This document shows positions 53,550 to 62,908 of a stretch of 64,000 nucleotides of DNA, one piece after another. Source of the stretch: Cryobacterium sp. Y57. GTDB lineage: Bacteria; Actinomycetota; Actinomycetes; Actinomycetales; Microbacteriaceae. The stretch covers positions 186,001 through 250,000 of the forward strand of contig NZ_PJJL01000071.1 in assembly GCF_002929505.1 (NCBI RefSeq), written 5' to 3'. The notes beneath the pieces are model-generated. The model made no database searches. It was not told the origin of the DNA and saw nothing but the letters and a program-made list of their open reading frames with translations. The position numbers and the translations under genes were made by a program. Position 1 is the first letter of the stretch; every line of letters starts with the position of its first letter.

Positions 53550-55253
53550 TTAGCGCTTGAGTCCCGGAAACTGGTCGTCGCGCCACTCGTCCGGGAAACG
53601 GGTGCCCGAACCGGCCGCGTCGTCTTCACGCTCGCGCAGCTCGACCCGGCGAATCTTGCCCGAGATGGTCTTGGGCAGGTCGAAAAACTCCACCCGCCGC
53701 ACCCTCATATAGGCCGGCAGCCCGGTGCGGGCATGTCGCAGCACGGCTTCTGCGGTCTCCGCCGTCGGTTCCCAGCCCGGTGCGAGATGAATATAGGCCT
53801 TGGGAATGTTCAGCCTGGTTGCGTCGGGAGCGGGAACGACGGCGGCCTCGGCAACCGCGGGGTGTTCGAGCAGCACGCTCTCTACCTCGAACGGCGACAC
53901 CTTGTAGTCGCTTGACTTGAAGACGTCGTCGGTGCGGCCGATGAAGGTGAGGTAGCCATCGGAATCCACCGTGGCGACATCGCCGGTGTGAAAAAATCCG
54001 CCGCGAATGGCGTGCGCGGTGAGGTCAGGTTCGCCGTGGTAGCCGCTCATGAGGTTGACCGGGCTCTGCGAGAGGTCGAGGCAAATTTCGCCCTCGTCGG
54101 CGGGCAACTCGGTGATCGGGTCGAGCAGCTTGATCGCGACGCCCGGCAACGGCAGGCCCATCGACCCGGCTTTCAGCACGGAGCCGGGACCGTTTCCGAC
54201 GATTGCGGTGGTCTCGGTTTGGCCGAATCCGTCGCGAATGGTCAGTTTCCAGCCGTTGTCGATCTGCCGGATCACCTCGGGGTTGAGCGGTTCGCCCGCG
54301 GAGAGCAGCTCGCGCAGGCTGGCCGGGCGCGCGCCGACATCCGCTTGGATAAGCATGCGCCAGACCGTGGGCGGTGCACAGAACGTGCTCACCTGGGCGC
54401 GGTGCAGTTGCGCGATGAGGGCGGCCGGGTCGAACTTGGAGTAGTTGTAGACGAACACGGTGGCCTCGGCGATCCACGGGGCGAAGAAACAGCTCCAGGC
54501 GTGTTTGCCCCAGCCGGGCGAGCTGATGGCCAGGTGCACGTCGCCGGGGCGCAGCCCCAGCCAATACATGGTGGAGAGGTGGCCGACCGGGTAGGAAGTC
54601 TGCGAGTGCAGCACCATCTTCGGCTTGCTTGTCGTACCAGAGGTGAAGTAGATCAACGAGGGGTCGACGGATTCCACGACCGTGGTGATGGGTTCCGGGT
54701 TCACCTGATAGGCGTCCGCGAAGTCGGCCCACCCAGGAAGGGCAGCGCCGACAGCGATGCGGGTGTAGTCGCCGGGAACGTCGTCGAATTTGACCGCATC
54801 GGCCGAGTTGGCGATCACGTGGGCGACGCCGCCGCGCTGCACGCGGTCGGTCAGGTCGTGCGAGGCGAGTACGGCGCTCGTGGGCATGATGACGGCGCCG
54901 ACCTTCATGATGGCGAGCATCGCCTCCCAGATCTCCCGCTGGTTGCCGAGCATGAGCATGACGTGGTCACCACGCCCGACGCCTTGATGGCTGAGCCAGG
55001 TGGCGACCTGGTCAGACCGATGAGCCATCTCGTCAAAGGTGAGCTTTTGCTCGCTGCCGTCTTCTTCGACGATCCAGAGCGCGATTTTGTCGTTGCCGCG
55101 GGCGAGCACGTCGAACCAGTCGGTGGCCCAGTTGAAGTGTTCTCCCACATCTGGCCAACGAAATTCCTGCGCGGCGCGAGCGTGATCGTCGCGCAGTGCC
55201 AGAAGCTGGTCGCGTGCGGCACGGTAATTACTAGTGCTCACCTGGTGAGTCAT
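53550..55253 (-). CDS. AMP-binding acyl-CoA synthetase (acetyl-CoA synthetase-like)
   Basis: Translation starts at ATG 55253 (MTHQVSTSNYRAARD) after AAGGAGA, giving 567 residues; the frame extends to 55904 without homology. ANL-superfamily motifs: SLIYFTSGTTSKPKMVLHSQ near residue 205 (AMP/phosphate loop), TIRDGFGQTETTAIVGNGPG near 340, RGGFFHTGDVATVDSDGYLT near 425, and LPKTISGKIRRVELRERED near 530 with the adenylation lysine. ETLSxxGW-like SPGWGKHAWSCFFAPW suits medium-chain or small carboxylates; the exact acid is unknown. It is single and divergent from the GNAT gene. Confidence 0.9.
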   Translation of the reverse strand: MTHQVSTSNYRAARDQLLALRDDHARAAQEFRWPDVGEHFNWATDWFDVLARGNDKIALWIVEEDGSEQKLTFDEMAHRSDQVATWLSHQGVGRGDHVMLMLGNQREIWEAMLAIMKVGAVIMPTSAVLASHDLTDRVQRGGVAHVIANSADAVKFDDVPGDYTRIAVGAALPGWADFADAYQVNPEPITTVVESVDPSLIYFTSGTTSKPKMVLHSQTSYPVGHLSTMYWLGLRPGDVHLAISSPGWGKHAWSCFFAPWIAEATVFVYNYSKFDPAALIAQLHRAQVSTFCAPPTVWRMLIQADVGARPASLRELLSAGEPLNPEVIRQIDNGWKLTIRDGFGQTETTAIVGNGPGSVLKAGSMGLPLPGVAIKLLDPITELPADEGEICLDLSQSPVNLMSGYHGEPDLTAHAIRGGFFHTGDVATVDSDGYLTFIGRTDDVFKSSDYKVSPFEVESVLLEHPAVAEAAVVPAPDATRLNIPKAYIHLAPGWEPTAETAEAVLRHARTGLPAYMRVRRVEFFDLPKTISGKIRRVELREREDDAAGSGTRFPDEWRDDQFPGLKR

Positions 55254-55487
55254 ACGCCGTTGTCTCCTTGAACGAGCCGCCACGAGCGAAACGGCGACAT
55301 TCCATTCTCTCAGGGCTCTGGCTCGGCCCGCACCGAGCCTGGCCGATAGCAGCTCGCCCGAATCGGATGCCCGCGAGCTTGCCCGAGCCGAGGAAGGGGC
55401 GCAGCGTGATGACCACGTGCCACTACGGAATGTAGCGATCGAAGCCGTGAACAGCCGACTTATCGTGCACTGGCCTATCGTTGACGG

Positions 55488-55988
55488 GTGACCTACTCGA
55501 TTCGTTCCCTGATTCCCGCCGATCTGCCACTCGTACTCGCGCTCAACAATGCTGCGGTTCCCGCGGTCAACGAGTTGGATGCCGAGGCGCTGGCCGCGCT
55601 CATCGAGCACAGCAATCTTGCCGTTGCTGTCGTTGACGACGATACGTCCGACACCGCCATCGGCTTCGCAATTCTGTTCATCGCCGGGGCCGAATACGCG
55701 AGTGAGAACTACCGCTGGTTCTCCAGCCGGTCCACCGATTTTCTCTACGTCGACCGCATCGTCGTGGCCGACGGGTATCGCGGGCAGGGCCTCGGCCAGG
55801 TGCTCTACGACGCCATCTTCGGAGCTGCCCGCCGCCTGAAGCTCAGCGAGGTGTTCTGCGAGGTCAACCTGGAGCCGCCGAACCCGGGCTCGCTCGCCTT
55901 TCACGGCCGCCTCGGCTTCGCCCCGGTTGGCCAGCTGTCAACCAAGGGCGACACCGTCGTCGTGAGCCTGCTCGCGGCGACCGTTTAG
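55488..55988 (+). CDS. GNAT family N-acetyltransferase
   Basis: This 166-residue protein starts at a GTG (VTYSIRSLIPADLPLV). The GNAT acetyl-CoA motif is IVVADGYRGQGLGQVLYDAI (Q/R-x-x-G-x-G/A at about residues 100-110), followed by AFHGRLGFAPVGQLST near residue 145. The N-terminal ADLPLVLALNNAAVPAVNEL is a usual start. Substrate is unknown. It faces the acyl-CoA synthetase gene across a 234-base divergent region in which I see no clear operator. The next gene is on the other strand 26 bases beyond. Confidence 0.88.
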   Translation: MTYSIRSLIPADLPLVLALNNAAVPAVNELDAEALAALIEHSNLAVAVVDDDTSDTAIGFAILFIAGAEYASENYRWFSSRSTDFLYVDRIVVADGYRGQGLGQVLYDAIFGAARRLKLSEVFCEVNLEPPNPGSLAFHGRLGFAPVGQLSTKGDTVVVSLLAATV

Positions 55989-56013
55989 GGAAGACCGCTG
56001 TCACTGATAGTGG

Positions 56014-56550
56014 CTAGTCGTTCGTCACGGTCGCCGACCGCGGCCAGTCGAGGCGTTCGAGGATGGCGTGCAGGTCGCTGATCATAGCGAGCTGCCGGTT
56101 GTTGATTTCGAGCAGGGCCTCGATGTCGGTCTTCGCGGCGATGTTCGTGTCGAAGTCATGCTGGGCTAGGGCTGCGGCGATCGCATCCTGTCTCTTGGCC
56201 GAAATAAGCAAAATAGCGCCCTGCAGGCCGGCGAGCATGCTCAAAAACAGGTTGAGCAGAATGAACGGGTAGGGATCCCAGCCAGAGGCGAAGGAGTTTG
56301 CCACGGCCCACAGAATCATGAAAAGCACAAAACCACCGACGAATCGCCAACTCCCCATGAAGTTGCGCATGGTATCGGCAGCCCGCTCCTCCGTGGTCAG
56401 GGTTTTCTTGTGCTGCTGGTGCCAGGTAACGGTGAGCCCACGGCGGGCACTCGCTGTCTTCGGCGCGGCCGAGGACTCGGCTGCGCGTGAGGACTCGAAC
56501 ATGCCATGCTCAGGTTTTATGGGCCCCGCGTTGGTTGGCACAGTATTCAT
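56014..56550 (-). CDS. DUF1003 membrane protein
   Basis: ATG 56550 (MNTVPTNAGPIKPEHG) gives 178 residues; an open frame to 56712 looks non-coding. Residues 50-105 carry the DUF1003 core: RAADTMRNFMGSWRFVGGFV then LFMILWAVANSFASGWDPYP and FILLNLFLSMLAGLQGAILL, two spans with the W-x-x-x-N and DPYPFILLN motifs, followed by SAKRQDAIAAALAQHDFDTN. The C-terminal part is a cytosolic helix. E. coli and Mycobacterium members are of unknown function, some near cation transport. No ribosome site is obvious, so a start at MFESSRAAE cannot be excluded. It shares a 268-base divergent region with the zinc-ribbon gene. Confidence 0.85.
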   Translation of the reverse strand: MNTVPTNAGPIKPEHGMFESSRAAESSAAPKTASARRGLTVTWHQQHKKTLTTEERAADTMRNFMGSWRFVGGFVLFMILWAVANSFASGWDPYPFILLNLFLSMLAGLQGAILLISAKRQDAIAAALAQHDFDTNIAAKTDIEALLEINNRQLAMISDLHAILERLDWPRSATVTND

Positions 56551-56818
56551 TGGCACAGCGTATGTCTGATGGATCCGGAGTCTCGTGGTGCACTCCGGGA
56601 TGATTCTCTGAATACACAGTGAAAAGCCGCTGAATCCGTTCATGTGACCAGTTGCAGAAGATATGGCCTTGCGTCCGCGGAAACAGGGGCAGACATACTG
56701 GTCTGTATACATAGATCAGCTGAAAGTTCAAGGGGGTGCGGCATCAGGCACTCGCCCCCTATGTTCTAGTGGACGCGAGTTACCGCTTGCGCAGAACCAA
56801 GCCAAGGGACCACCCTCG

Positions 56819-56986
56819 ATGCGAATTACCTGCCCGTTTTGCAAGTCACAGGCCGACCTGAAACCGAACCCCGCGCAAGCCCTCCGGCTCTCGCTCCCCC
56901 GCTACGTTCTCAAATGCACGGGTTGCGAGCGCACCAGCATCCGCGTTGAACCCTTGCGGCTACCGCACGCCCTCGCCTCCGCTTAA
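56819..56986 (+). CDS. Small zinc-ribbon protein, 55 residues
   Basis: The ATG at 56819 follows AAGGGA by nine bases. The protein starts MRITCPFCKSQADLKPNPAQ and has a second Cys pair in YVLKCTGCERTSIRVEP. The CPxC...CTGC layout can bind one zinc. Length, basic charge and compactness fit the small zinc-ribbon proteins that act in nucleic-acid or protein contacts. I do not recognise a specific family. The following 265 bases (56987-57251) hold no gene I can support and end in a GGAAGGA near the maltokinase start. Confidence 0.6.
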   Translation: MRITCPFCKSQADLKPNPAQALRLSLPRYVLKCTGCERTSIRVEPLRLPHALASA

Positions 56987-57251
56987 CCCCTCGACCGCGA
57001 CGTCCTGCCCCGGCGCTGCCCCCTGCGCTGCCCCCATGAGGGCTGTTGACCCATTAGTTCGACCGGTCAGCGGTGCGCCTGGGGCGAGTCGCGCGAGTCG
57101 GTGACTTGGGCTTTGCGCCTCGAGGTATTTGTGAGAGCCAATCTCGGCATCGCTCCCAGCGGCGCTGTCGCTGGCACCCGCAACGCGAAACATGATCGAC
57201 GGCACGCCCGAACACGCGGCTTAACCCGGACGGGAAGGATACGCTGGCGGC

Positions 57252-58793
57252 ATGATCGATGGAGACAGCGCCCCGAATAAAGACCCCGCCGCTAATCCCG
57301 ACCTCGCCCCCGCCCATCGGGGCATTCCGATGCCCGATTATGTCAACGTGTGGGTATCAACACAGCGGTGGTTCGGCAACAAGGGACAGCTGCCGGTTCT
57401 TCGCAGTATCGGCCATTTCTCTCTGGACTCGACCGACCCGGACGTCACCATTCGCATCGACCTCATGTTGGACACGGCGAGCTTGGGCCTCACCCTCTAC
57501 CAACTGCCGACCACGGAGCGGGCCTATGAACTTGCCGGCTCAGCCAATGCCCTGATCACCGAGCGCCAAACCGGCTCCGACCGAGCACGCTTCATTTATG
57601 ACGCCGCCTATGACCCGATCTTCGCCTCTGCAGTGCTCAGTTTCATGGAACTGCAGGGCGAGACGAGTTCGAGTGGGGCTCCGGCACGTGACCGTACCGC
57701 CGCCAGCGCGCACGGCGAAGATTTGAGAGCGGATTCCACCTCCCCTCGGGAGGCTGCTGTGGTCTCCAGCCGCGTCCTCGACGGTGAGCAATCCAACACC
57801 TCGATCGTCGTGCAGCGCACAGACGCAACCGGTGCGCCCACAACGCCGATCATCTGCAAGATTTTTCGCATCATTCATGCCGGTGAAAATCCTGATGTAG
57901 TGGTGCAGGCCGCACTGTCCAGCGCCGGATCAGAGCGGATCCCGCTCCCTTTCGGCGACATTCTTGGCCAATGGGATGACCCCGCCGAACCTGACAGTCG
58001 GGCCGTCGGCCATCTGGCCTTTGCCCAGGAATTTCTGCCCGATGCCCCCGATGCGTGGCGTACAGCCCTGGTCGCTGCGGCTTCCGGCAGCGACTTCACG
58101 GGTCCGGCTTTTCGACTGGGACAGGCTACCGCCGATGTGCACCAGGACCTTGCCCGCACTTTGCCAACGCTGGATGTGACCCCCGCGGTCATCGCCGACG
58201 AAATGGCCAAGATGCGGCAGCGTTGCCGCCAGGCCCTGCACGAAGTACCGATTCTGGCCCAGTATGGCGCTGCCATCGAGGCGGTCTTCGCTCGCGCGGA
58301 GACAGCGACCTGGCCGCGATTGCAGCGCATTCATGGTGATTTCCACCTCGGCCAGGTGCTCGACGTGCGGGGTCGTGGCTGGGTATTGCTGGACTTTGAG
58401 GGGGAACCTCTGCGCACCCTGCGGGAACGGACTCGGCCCGATATCCCGCTGCGCGATGTCGCCGGAATGCTGCGATCGTTCTCCTACGTCGCGGGTGCTA
58501 TGACGGCAGCGACGGACGATTCGACTCGGGCGGAGGCGCCGGGCGAACCAGTCGCCGGTGAAGCAACGGATGCCGGATCCACTATTTTCCAGTGGGCCAT
58601 GGCCTGCCGCGCTGCCTTCCTCAACGGTTATGCTGAGCGCTCCGGCGTGAAACTTGCCGATCAAAGAACTTTGCTTGATGCGTTCGAACTCGACAAGGCA
58701 CTCTATGAAGCCGTCTACGAGATACGCAACCGCCCGACCTGGCTGCCGATCCCTCTCGCCGCGATCAAGCGGCTGGTCGATGTGTCGAACTAA
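57252..58793 (+). CDS. mak: Maltokinase (Pep2/Mak family)
   Basis: This 513-residue enzyme makes maltose 1-phosphate from maltose and ATP. The N-terminal cap contains VSTQRWFGNKGQLPVLRSIG (near residue 35), typical of Mak. The C-terminal aminoglycoside-kinase-like fold has the catalytic loop RLQRIHGDFHLGQVLDVRGR (near 355) and WVLLDFEGEPLRTLRERTRP (DFEGEP metal site, near 380), with PLRDVAGMLRSFSYVAGAM after. Mak normally works with TreS (trehalose to maltose) and GlgE (maltose 1-phosphate to glucan), but no treS or glgE gene is in the window. It stands alone here. An insertion-like stretch rich in Ser/Ala/Arg lies near residues 135-175. Confidence 0.93.
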   Translation: MIDGDSAPNKDPAANPDLAPAHRGIPMPDYVNVWVSTQRWFGNKGQLPVLRSIGHFSLDSTDPDVTIRIDLMLDTASLGLTLYQLPTTERAYELAGSANALITERQTGSDRARFIYDAAYDPIFASAVLSFMELQGETSSSGAPARDRTAASAHGEDLRADSTSPREAAVVSSRVLDGEQSNTSIVVQRTDATGAPTTPIICKIFRIIHAGENPDVVVQAALSSAGSERIPLPFGDILGQWDDPAEPDSRAVGHLAFAQEFLPDAPDAWRTALVAAASGSDFTGPAFRLGQATADVHQDLARTLPTLDVTPAVIADEMAKMRQRCRQALHEVPILAQYGAAIEAVFARAETATWPRLQRIHGDFHLGQVLDVRGRGWVLLDFEGEPLRTLRERTRPDIPLRDVAGMLRSFSYVAGAMTAATDDSTRAEAPGEPVAGEATDAGSTIFQWAMACRAAFLNGYAERSGVKLADQRTLLDAFELDKALYEAVYEIRNRPTWLPIPLAAIKRLVDVSN

Positions 58794-58878
58794 CCGCCGG
58801 AATGGACAATGCCGAGGTGCGGTGACACCATCCGTTGGCCTGGAACCAGACCTGGTCACGGTCGATGAACAGACCGAT

Positions 58879-59718
58879 TCAGGAGGCCGACCGCGACTGC
58901 TTCGCCGTGCGTTTGGGTGTCGGCTTGGCTCGTTCACGGCTAGCCTCGACGCTGCGCCGCAGGGCCTCCATCAAATCGAGGACCTCGCCGCCCTCTCCCT
59001 CTTCGGCGGCTTCGCCGAACGTCGCCTCAGTCGACACGGCATCACCACTTTTCAGCCTGGCCTCGATCAGCGCCCGTAGCTCATCCTGATAATCGTCGCT
59101 GAAGGCATCCGGTGCGAAATCAGCCGCGAAGGACTCGACCAGCGCCGCTGACATATCCAGTTCCTTGGCGCTGATTTTCACCCGCTCATCGAGGGATGCA
59201 AATTTGGCCTCTCGCACCTCGTCGTCCCAGAGCAGGGATTGCAGCATCAGCATATCACCGTGCACGCGCAGCGCGCCGAGACGCGTCTTCTGCCGCAGCG
59301 CAAAGTGCACGATAGCCGTGCGATCGGTCGCTTCCAGCGTGCGCCGCAGCAACACGTAAGCCTTCGGCGATGTACCGTCGGGTTCGAGAAAGTAACTTTT
59401 GTCGAGCATGATCGGGTCGATCTGGTCGCTCGGTACGAATTCGACCACGTCGATCTCTTTGCTGTGCTCGGACGAAAGTGAGGCGAAGTCCCCGGAACTG
59501 AGCACAACCGTCTGCTCGCCGTCGTCATAGGCCTTGTCTATGTGGTCGTAGGGAACAACCTTGGCGCAGATCTCGCAGCGACGTTGATAGCGGATACGCC
59601 CCCCATCCGCATCGTGAACCTGGTGAAGTGCGACGTCGTGATCTTCGGTGGCGCTGTACACCTTGACGGGCACATTGACGAGCCCGAAGGTGATCGCACC
59701 GGTCCAGATGCTTCTCAT
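58879..59718 (-). CDS. ku: Non-homologous end-joining protein Ku
   Basis: ATG 59718 (MRSIWTGAITFGLVNVPVKV) is the conserved Ku start; the frame extends five codons upstream. The 279-residue protein has the bacterial Ku core: HQVHDADGGRIRYQRRCEIC (Zn-like Cys pair), DVVEFVPSDQIDPIMLDKSY then FLEPDGTSPKAYVLLRRTLE, and the conserved end KDELRALIEARLKSGD-type (here YQDELRALIEARLKSGDAVS). The C-terminal tail is Lys/Arg-rich (RAKPTPKRTAKQSRSAS). Ku binds broken DNA ends as a homodimer and recruits LigD. It is divergent from ligD with 71 bases between starts. Confidence 0.96.
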   Translation of the reverse strand: MRSIWTGAITFGLVNVPVKVYSATEDHDVALHQVHDADGGRIRYQRRCEICAKVVPYDHIDKAYDDGEQTVVLSSGDFASLSSEHSKEIDVVEFVPSDQIDPIMLDKSYFLEPDGTSPKAYVLLRRTLEATDRTAIVHFALRQKTRLGALRVHGDMLMLQSLLWDDEVREAKFASLDERVKISAKELDMSAALVESFAADFAPDAFSDDYQDELRALIEARLKSGDAVSTEATFGEAAEEGEGGEVLDLMEALRRSVEASRERAKPTPKRTAKQSRSAS

Positions 59719-59789
59719 ACGCCCAGTACACACCCGAATGAGACATTCGTCGCCTAGTAGACCCAGAGTTTCCGCGGCACAGTTGACGC

Positions 59790-62312
59790 ATGAACGCCAG
59801 CAGCCAGGTGGTCTCCATCGAGGGGCACCGCATTACGCTCACCCATCTCGATAAGGTCCTATATCCAAAGACCGGAACCACAAAGGCCGACGTTCTGGCT
59901 TATTACGCGGCGAGCGCCGATGTGCTCATCGGTCATGCCGCGAACCGCCCGGCTACCCGCAAACGCTGGGTGCACGGCGTCGGCACGAGCGAGAACCCGG
60001 GCGCGATGTTCTTTCAGAAGAATCTGGAGCCATCGACGCCGAGCTGGGTGAAACGGCGCGAGCTCCAGCACAAAGACCATGTCAACATCTATCCACTGGT
60101 GAACGACCTCGCCACCCTGACCTGGCTCGGGCAGATGAGCACCCTCGAAATCCACGTGCCGCAGTGGCAGTTCGGCCGCACCGGTACCCCGCGCAATCCG
60201 GACCGGCTCGTGCTCGACCTCGACCCGGGGCCGGGGGTTGGACTGCTCGAGTGCGCCGAGGTTGCGCGGCTGGCCCGGGCGATTTTGCACGACATGGGGC
60301 TGGAACCGATGCCGGTGACCAGCGGGAGCAAGGGCATCCACCTCTATGCGGCGCTCGACCTGTCATACAGCTCCGACCAGGTCTCGGCCGTGGCGCATGA
60401 ATTGGCGCGCGCCCTTGAGGCCGACCACCGCGACCTCGTGGTCAGTGACACGAAGAAAAGTCTCCGACTCGGCAAAGTCCTGGTGGACTGGAGTCAAAAC
60501 AACGCCGCGAAGACCACCATCACGCCGTACTCACTGCGAGGGCTCAGCCACCCCATGGTCGCAACCCCGCGTACCTGGAAGGAGCTCGCCTCGACCGACC
60601 TCGAGCAGCTCGACTACAAGCAGGTACTCGCGCGCCTGAAACGACGGGAAGATCCGCTCGCGCAGCTCACGGCCGGGTTTTTTGAGCACCCGGTCGGTGA
60701 CGCCGGCCCAGCGAGCACAGGCTCGGCCCCGGCGCACGTCACGCCGGACCGGCTGACGGTGTACCGCGGCAAGCGGGACGGCGCGAAGACACCCGAACCG
60801 GTTCCGGCCGTGTCAGTTGCGGCATCCGCTGGCTCGTCGTTCGTCATTCAGGAACACCACGCCCGCAGCCTGCACTGGGACTTGAGGCTCGAACACGACG
60901 GGGTACTGGTGTCGTGGGCGCTGCCCCGCGGTGTGCCGGTAACCTCCGCACAGAACCGGCTGGCGGTACACGTCGAGGACCATCCCCTTGAGTACGGCGA
61001 CTTCGAGGGAAGTATTCCGATCGGAGAATACGGCGCCGGCGACGTGTCGATCTGGGACCACGGCGAGTACGAACTCGAAAAGTGGCGCGATGACGAGGTC
61101 ATCGTGACCCTGCACGGCGAACCAGACGCCGGACTCGGCGGCACCGCCCGGTTTGCCCTCCTTCGCACGAGCGACAGCCACAGCCACAGCCACAGCCACA
61201 GCCACAGCCACAGCAGCAAAGTAACGAACAACTGGCTGATTCACCGCATGAAGCCGAACATTTCGACCTCGGGCGGCTCGCGCACGAATGCCCGGCCGCA
61301 CAGCATCCCCGCGGCTCCCATGACGCCCGCACCACCGAAGCACGCCTACTCCCCCATGCTCGCCGCTGCTGGTTCCGAAGCGAGCCTCGGCGACGAGGGG
61401 TGGGCCTTTGAAATGAAGTGGGATGGGATGCGGGCCCTCGCCTACGTGTCGCTGCGTGATCAGGCTGTTCGCCTGGTCACCCGCAACGGGCACGATGTGA
61501 CCGCGTCGTATCCAGATCTCGTGGCCGACCTCCTTGCCGCGGTAGCAGCGCGGTCAGAAACGGATTCCGCGGTGCTTGACGGCGAGATCGTGGCCGTCAA
61601 TAAACGCGGGCGGCCCGATTTCGGCCTCCTGCAGACGCGGATGAAACTTACCGAAGCTCGGGAAATCGCGTCGGCGGCCACGACAGCGCCCGTGCAGTTC
61701 CTGCTGTTTGATCTGCTCGAAGAGAACGGACACCCACTCACCGACCTGACCTACAGCACGAGACGCGACCGGCTCGAGTCCGCGGTCACGGCAACCGGCT
61801 CGACCCAGGTGCCGCCGCGGTTTGAGGGTGACTTTTCCGAGGCGTTCCACACCAGCCGCCAACTGGGACTGGAGGGGGTCATGGCCAAACGGCTCGACGG
61901 GCGCTACGCGATGGGTCGCCGGTCCCACGACTGGGTGAAAATCAAGCATTATCGCAACCAGGAAGTGGTGGTGGGCGGCTGGCGACCCGGTCGCGGCAAC
62001 CGGTCCGGCGCGATCGGCTCGCTGCTACTCGGGGTACCAACCGACACCGGGCTGCGCTACGTGGGCCGGGTCGGCACGGGGTTCGGGGAACGCGACCTGA
62101 CCGACATCCGTTCCCGACTGACCGGACTCGTTCAGAAGACCACACCGTTCAGCGACATTTTGCCAACGGATACTCACGGCGCGGTCTGGGTGCGCCCCAC
62201 ACTCGTCGCTGAGGTGGAATTCGCCGAGTGGACCGCGACCGCTCGGCTGCGCCAGCCATCCTGGCGGGGGTGGCGCCCCGACAAGACACCCGGTGACATC
62301 ACGATCGAGTAG
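59790..62312 (+). CDS. ligD: ATP-dependent DNA ligase LigD (polymerase-phosphoesterase-ligase)
   Basis: This 840-residue NHEJ enzyme has its modules in the order polymerase, phosphoesterase, ligase. Polymerase (residues 10-295): PDRLVLDLDPGPGVGLLECA with catalytic Asp pair, and VTSGSKGIHLYAALDLSYSS. Phosphoesterase (about 345-495): VIQEHHARSLHWDLRLEHDG, the metal-site His/Asp pattern. Ligase (about 535-840): GWAFEMKWDGMRALAYVSLR with the adenylating Lys543, GEIVAVNKRGRPDFGLLQTR, LGLEGVMAKRLDGRYAMGRR and WVKIKHYRNQEVVVGGWRPG. This order is found in mycobacteria and other actinobacteria. A run of six Ser-His units (residues 463-474) lies between phosphoesterase strands just before VTNNWLIHRMKP. 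It is divergent from ku. Confidence 0.96.
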   Translation: MNASSQVVSIEGHRITLTHLDKVLYPKTGTTKADVLAYYAASADVLIGHAANRPATRKRWVHGVGTSENPGAMFFQKNLEPSTPSWVKRRELQHKDHVNIYPLVNDLATLTWLGQMSTLEIHVPQWQFGRTGTPRNPDRLVLDLDPGPGVGLLECAEVARLARAILHDMGLEPMPVTSGSKGIHLYAALDLSYSSDQVSAVAHELARALEADHRDLVVSDTKKSLRLGKVLVDWSQNNAAKTTITPYSLRGLSHPMVATPRTWKELASTDLEQLDYKQVLARLKRREDPLAQLTAGFFEHPVGDAGPASTGSAPAHVTPDRLTVYRGKRDGAKTPEPVPAVSVAASAGSSFVIQEHHARSLHWDLRLEHDGVLVSWALPRGVPVTSAQNRLAVHVEDHPLEYGDFEGSIPIGEYGAGDVSIWDHGEYELEKWRDDEVIVTLHGEPDAGLGGTARFALLRTSDSHSHSHSHSHSHSSKVTNNWLIHRMKPNISTSGGSRTNARPHSIPAAPMTPAPPKHAYSPMLAAAGSEASLGDEGWAFEMKWDGMRALAYVSLRDQAVRLVTRNGHDVTASYPDLVADLLAAVAARSETDSAVLDGEIVAVNKRGRPDFGLLQTRMKLTEAREIASAATTAPVQFLLFDLLEENGHPLTDLTYSTRRDRLESAVTATGSTQVPPRFEGDFSEAFHTSRQLGLEGVMAKRLDGRYAMGRRSHDWVKIKHYRNQEVVVGGWRPGRGNRSGAIGSLLLGVPTDTGLRYVGRVGTGFGERDLTDIRSRLTGLVQKTTPFSDILPTDTHGAVWVRPTLVAEVEFAEWTATARLRQPSWRGWRPDKTPGDITIE
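61176..61211. repeat. (AGCCAC)6 hexanucleotide repeat inside ligD
   Basis: Six perfect copies of AGCCAC encode six Ser-His units within the phosphoesterase part of LigD, flanked by AGC codons. Slippage would change the unit number in frame. His-rich runs can bind metals, but a function here is not known. Confidence 0.95.
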
Positions 62313-62327
62313 TGCCCAGAATTTTCT

Positions 62328-62744
62328 TCAGGCGGGCGTCCCACTGATATTGACCATCCAGGCTGTGCCGAACTTATCGGTCACCATGCCGAAGCTGTCG
62401 CCCCAGGGTGCCTTATTGAGTGGCATCATGACGGAGCCGCCATCGATCAGCTTGTCCCAGTACCCGGTGAGTTCGGCCTCGTCCTCGCCGCTGAGGGAGA
62501 CGCTGACGCTGCTGCTCGTTGGGACCTCCATGCTCTTGGGGGTGTCGGAGGCCATCAGGGAGAACCCGCTCGTGGTCGTCAGCTCCGAGTGCATGATTTT
62601 GTCCTTCTCAGCCGGATCTTCGCTCGCGTCGTATTCCCCGTAAGTGGTGCGAACGATATCGCCCCCGAACACGCTCTGGTAAAAGTCCATCGCCTCGCGG
62701 GCGTTGTCGCGAAATCCGAGGTATGGGTTGAGACGACTGCTCAT
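62328..62744 (-). CDS. VOC family protein (PhnB-like)
   Basis: This 138-residue protein begins MSSRLNPYLGFRDNAREAMD after GAGGAGA. It has the PhnB/3-demethylubiquinone-like VOC fold: FYQSVFGGDIVRTTYGEYDA near residue 25, ASEDPAEKDKIMHSELTTTS, and a C-terminal NKAPWGDSFGMVTDKFGTAW. Many PhnB-like proteins are of unknown function. Metal-binding residues are not obvious. It is convergent to ligD with 15 bases between stops. Confidence 0.88.
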   Translation of the reverse strand: MSSRLNPYLGFRDNAREAMDFYQSVFGGDIVRTTYGEYDASEDPAEKDKIMHSELTTTSGFSLMASDTPKSMEVPTSSSVSVSLSGEDEAELTGYWDKLIDGGSVMMPLNKAPWGDSFGMVTDKFGTAWMVNISGTPA

Positions 62745-62908
62745 GGTTGATTCTCCTCGCTCGTCCGGTGCGTGCTTGTCTATATGGTTCTGTGATTATT
62801 ACCTAAATCAGGCATTCGCACGAGCCCTGATCACCACAGGCCGTGAGCCGGGGGCGCAGCCGTTGAGCAGCGCGGAGTGGACGGCAGGAAGACGCGGGCG
62901 GGTACAGT

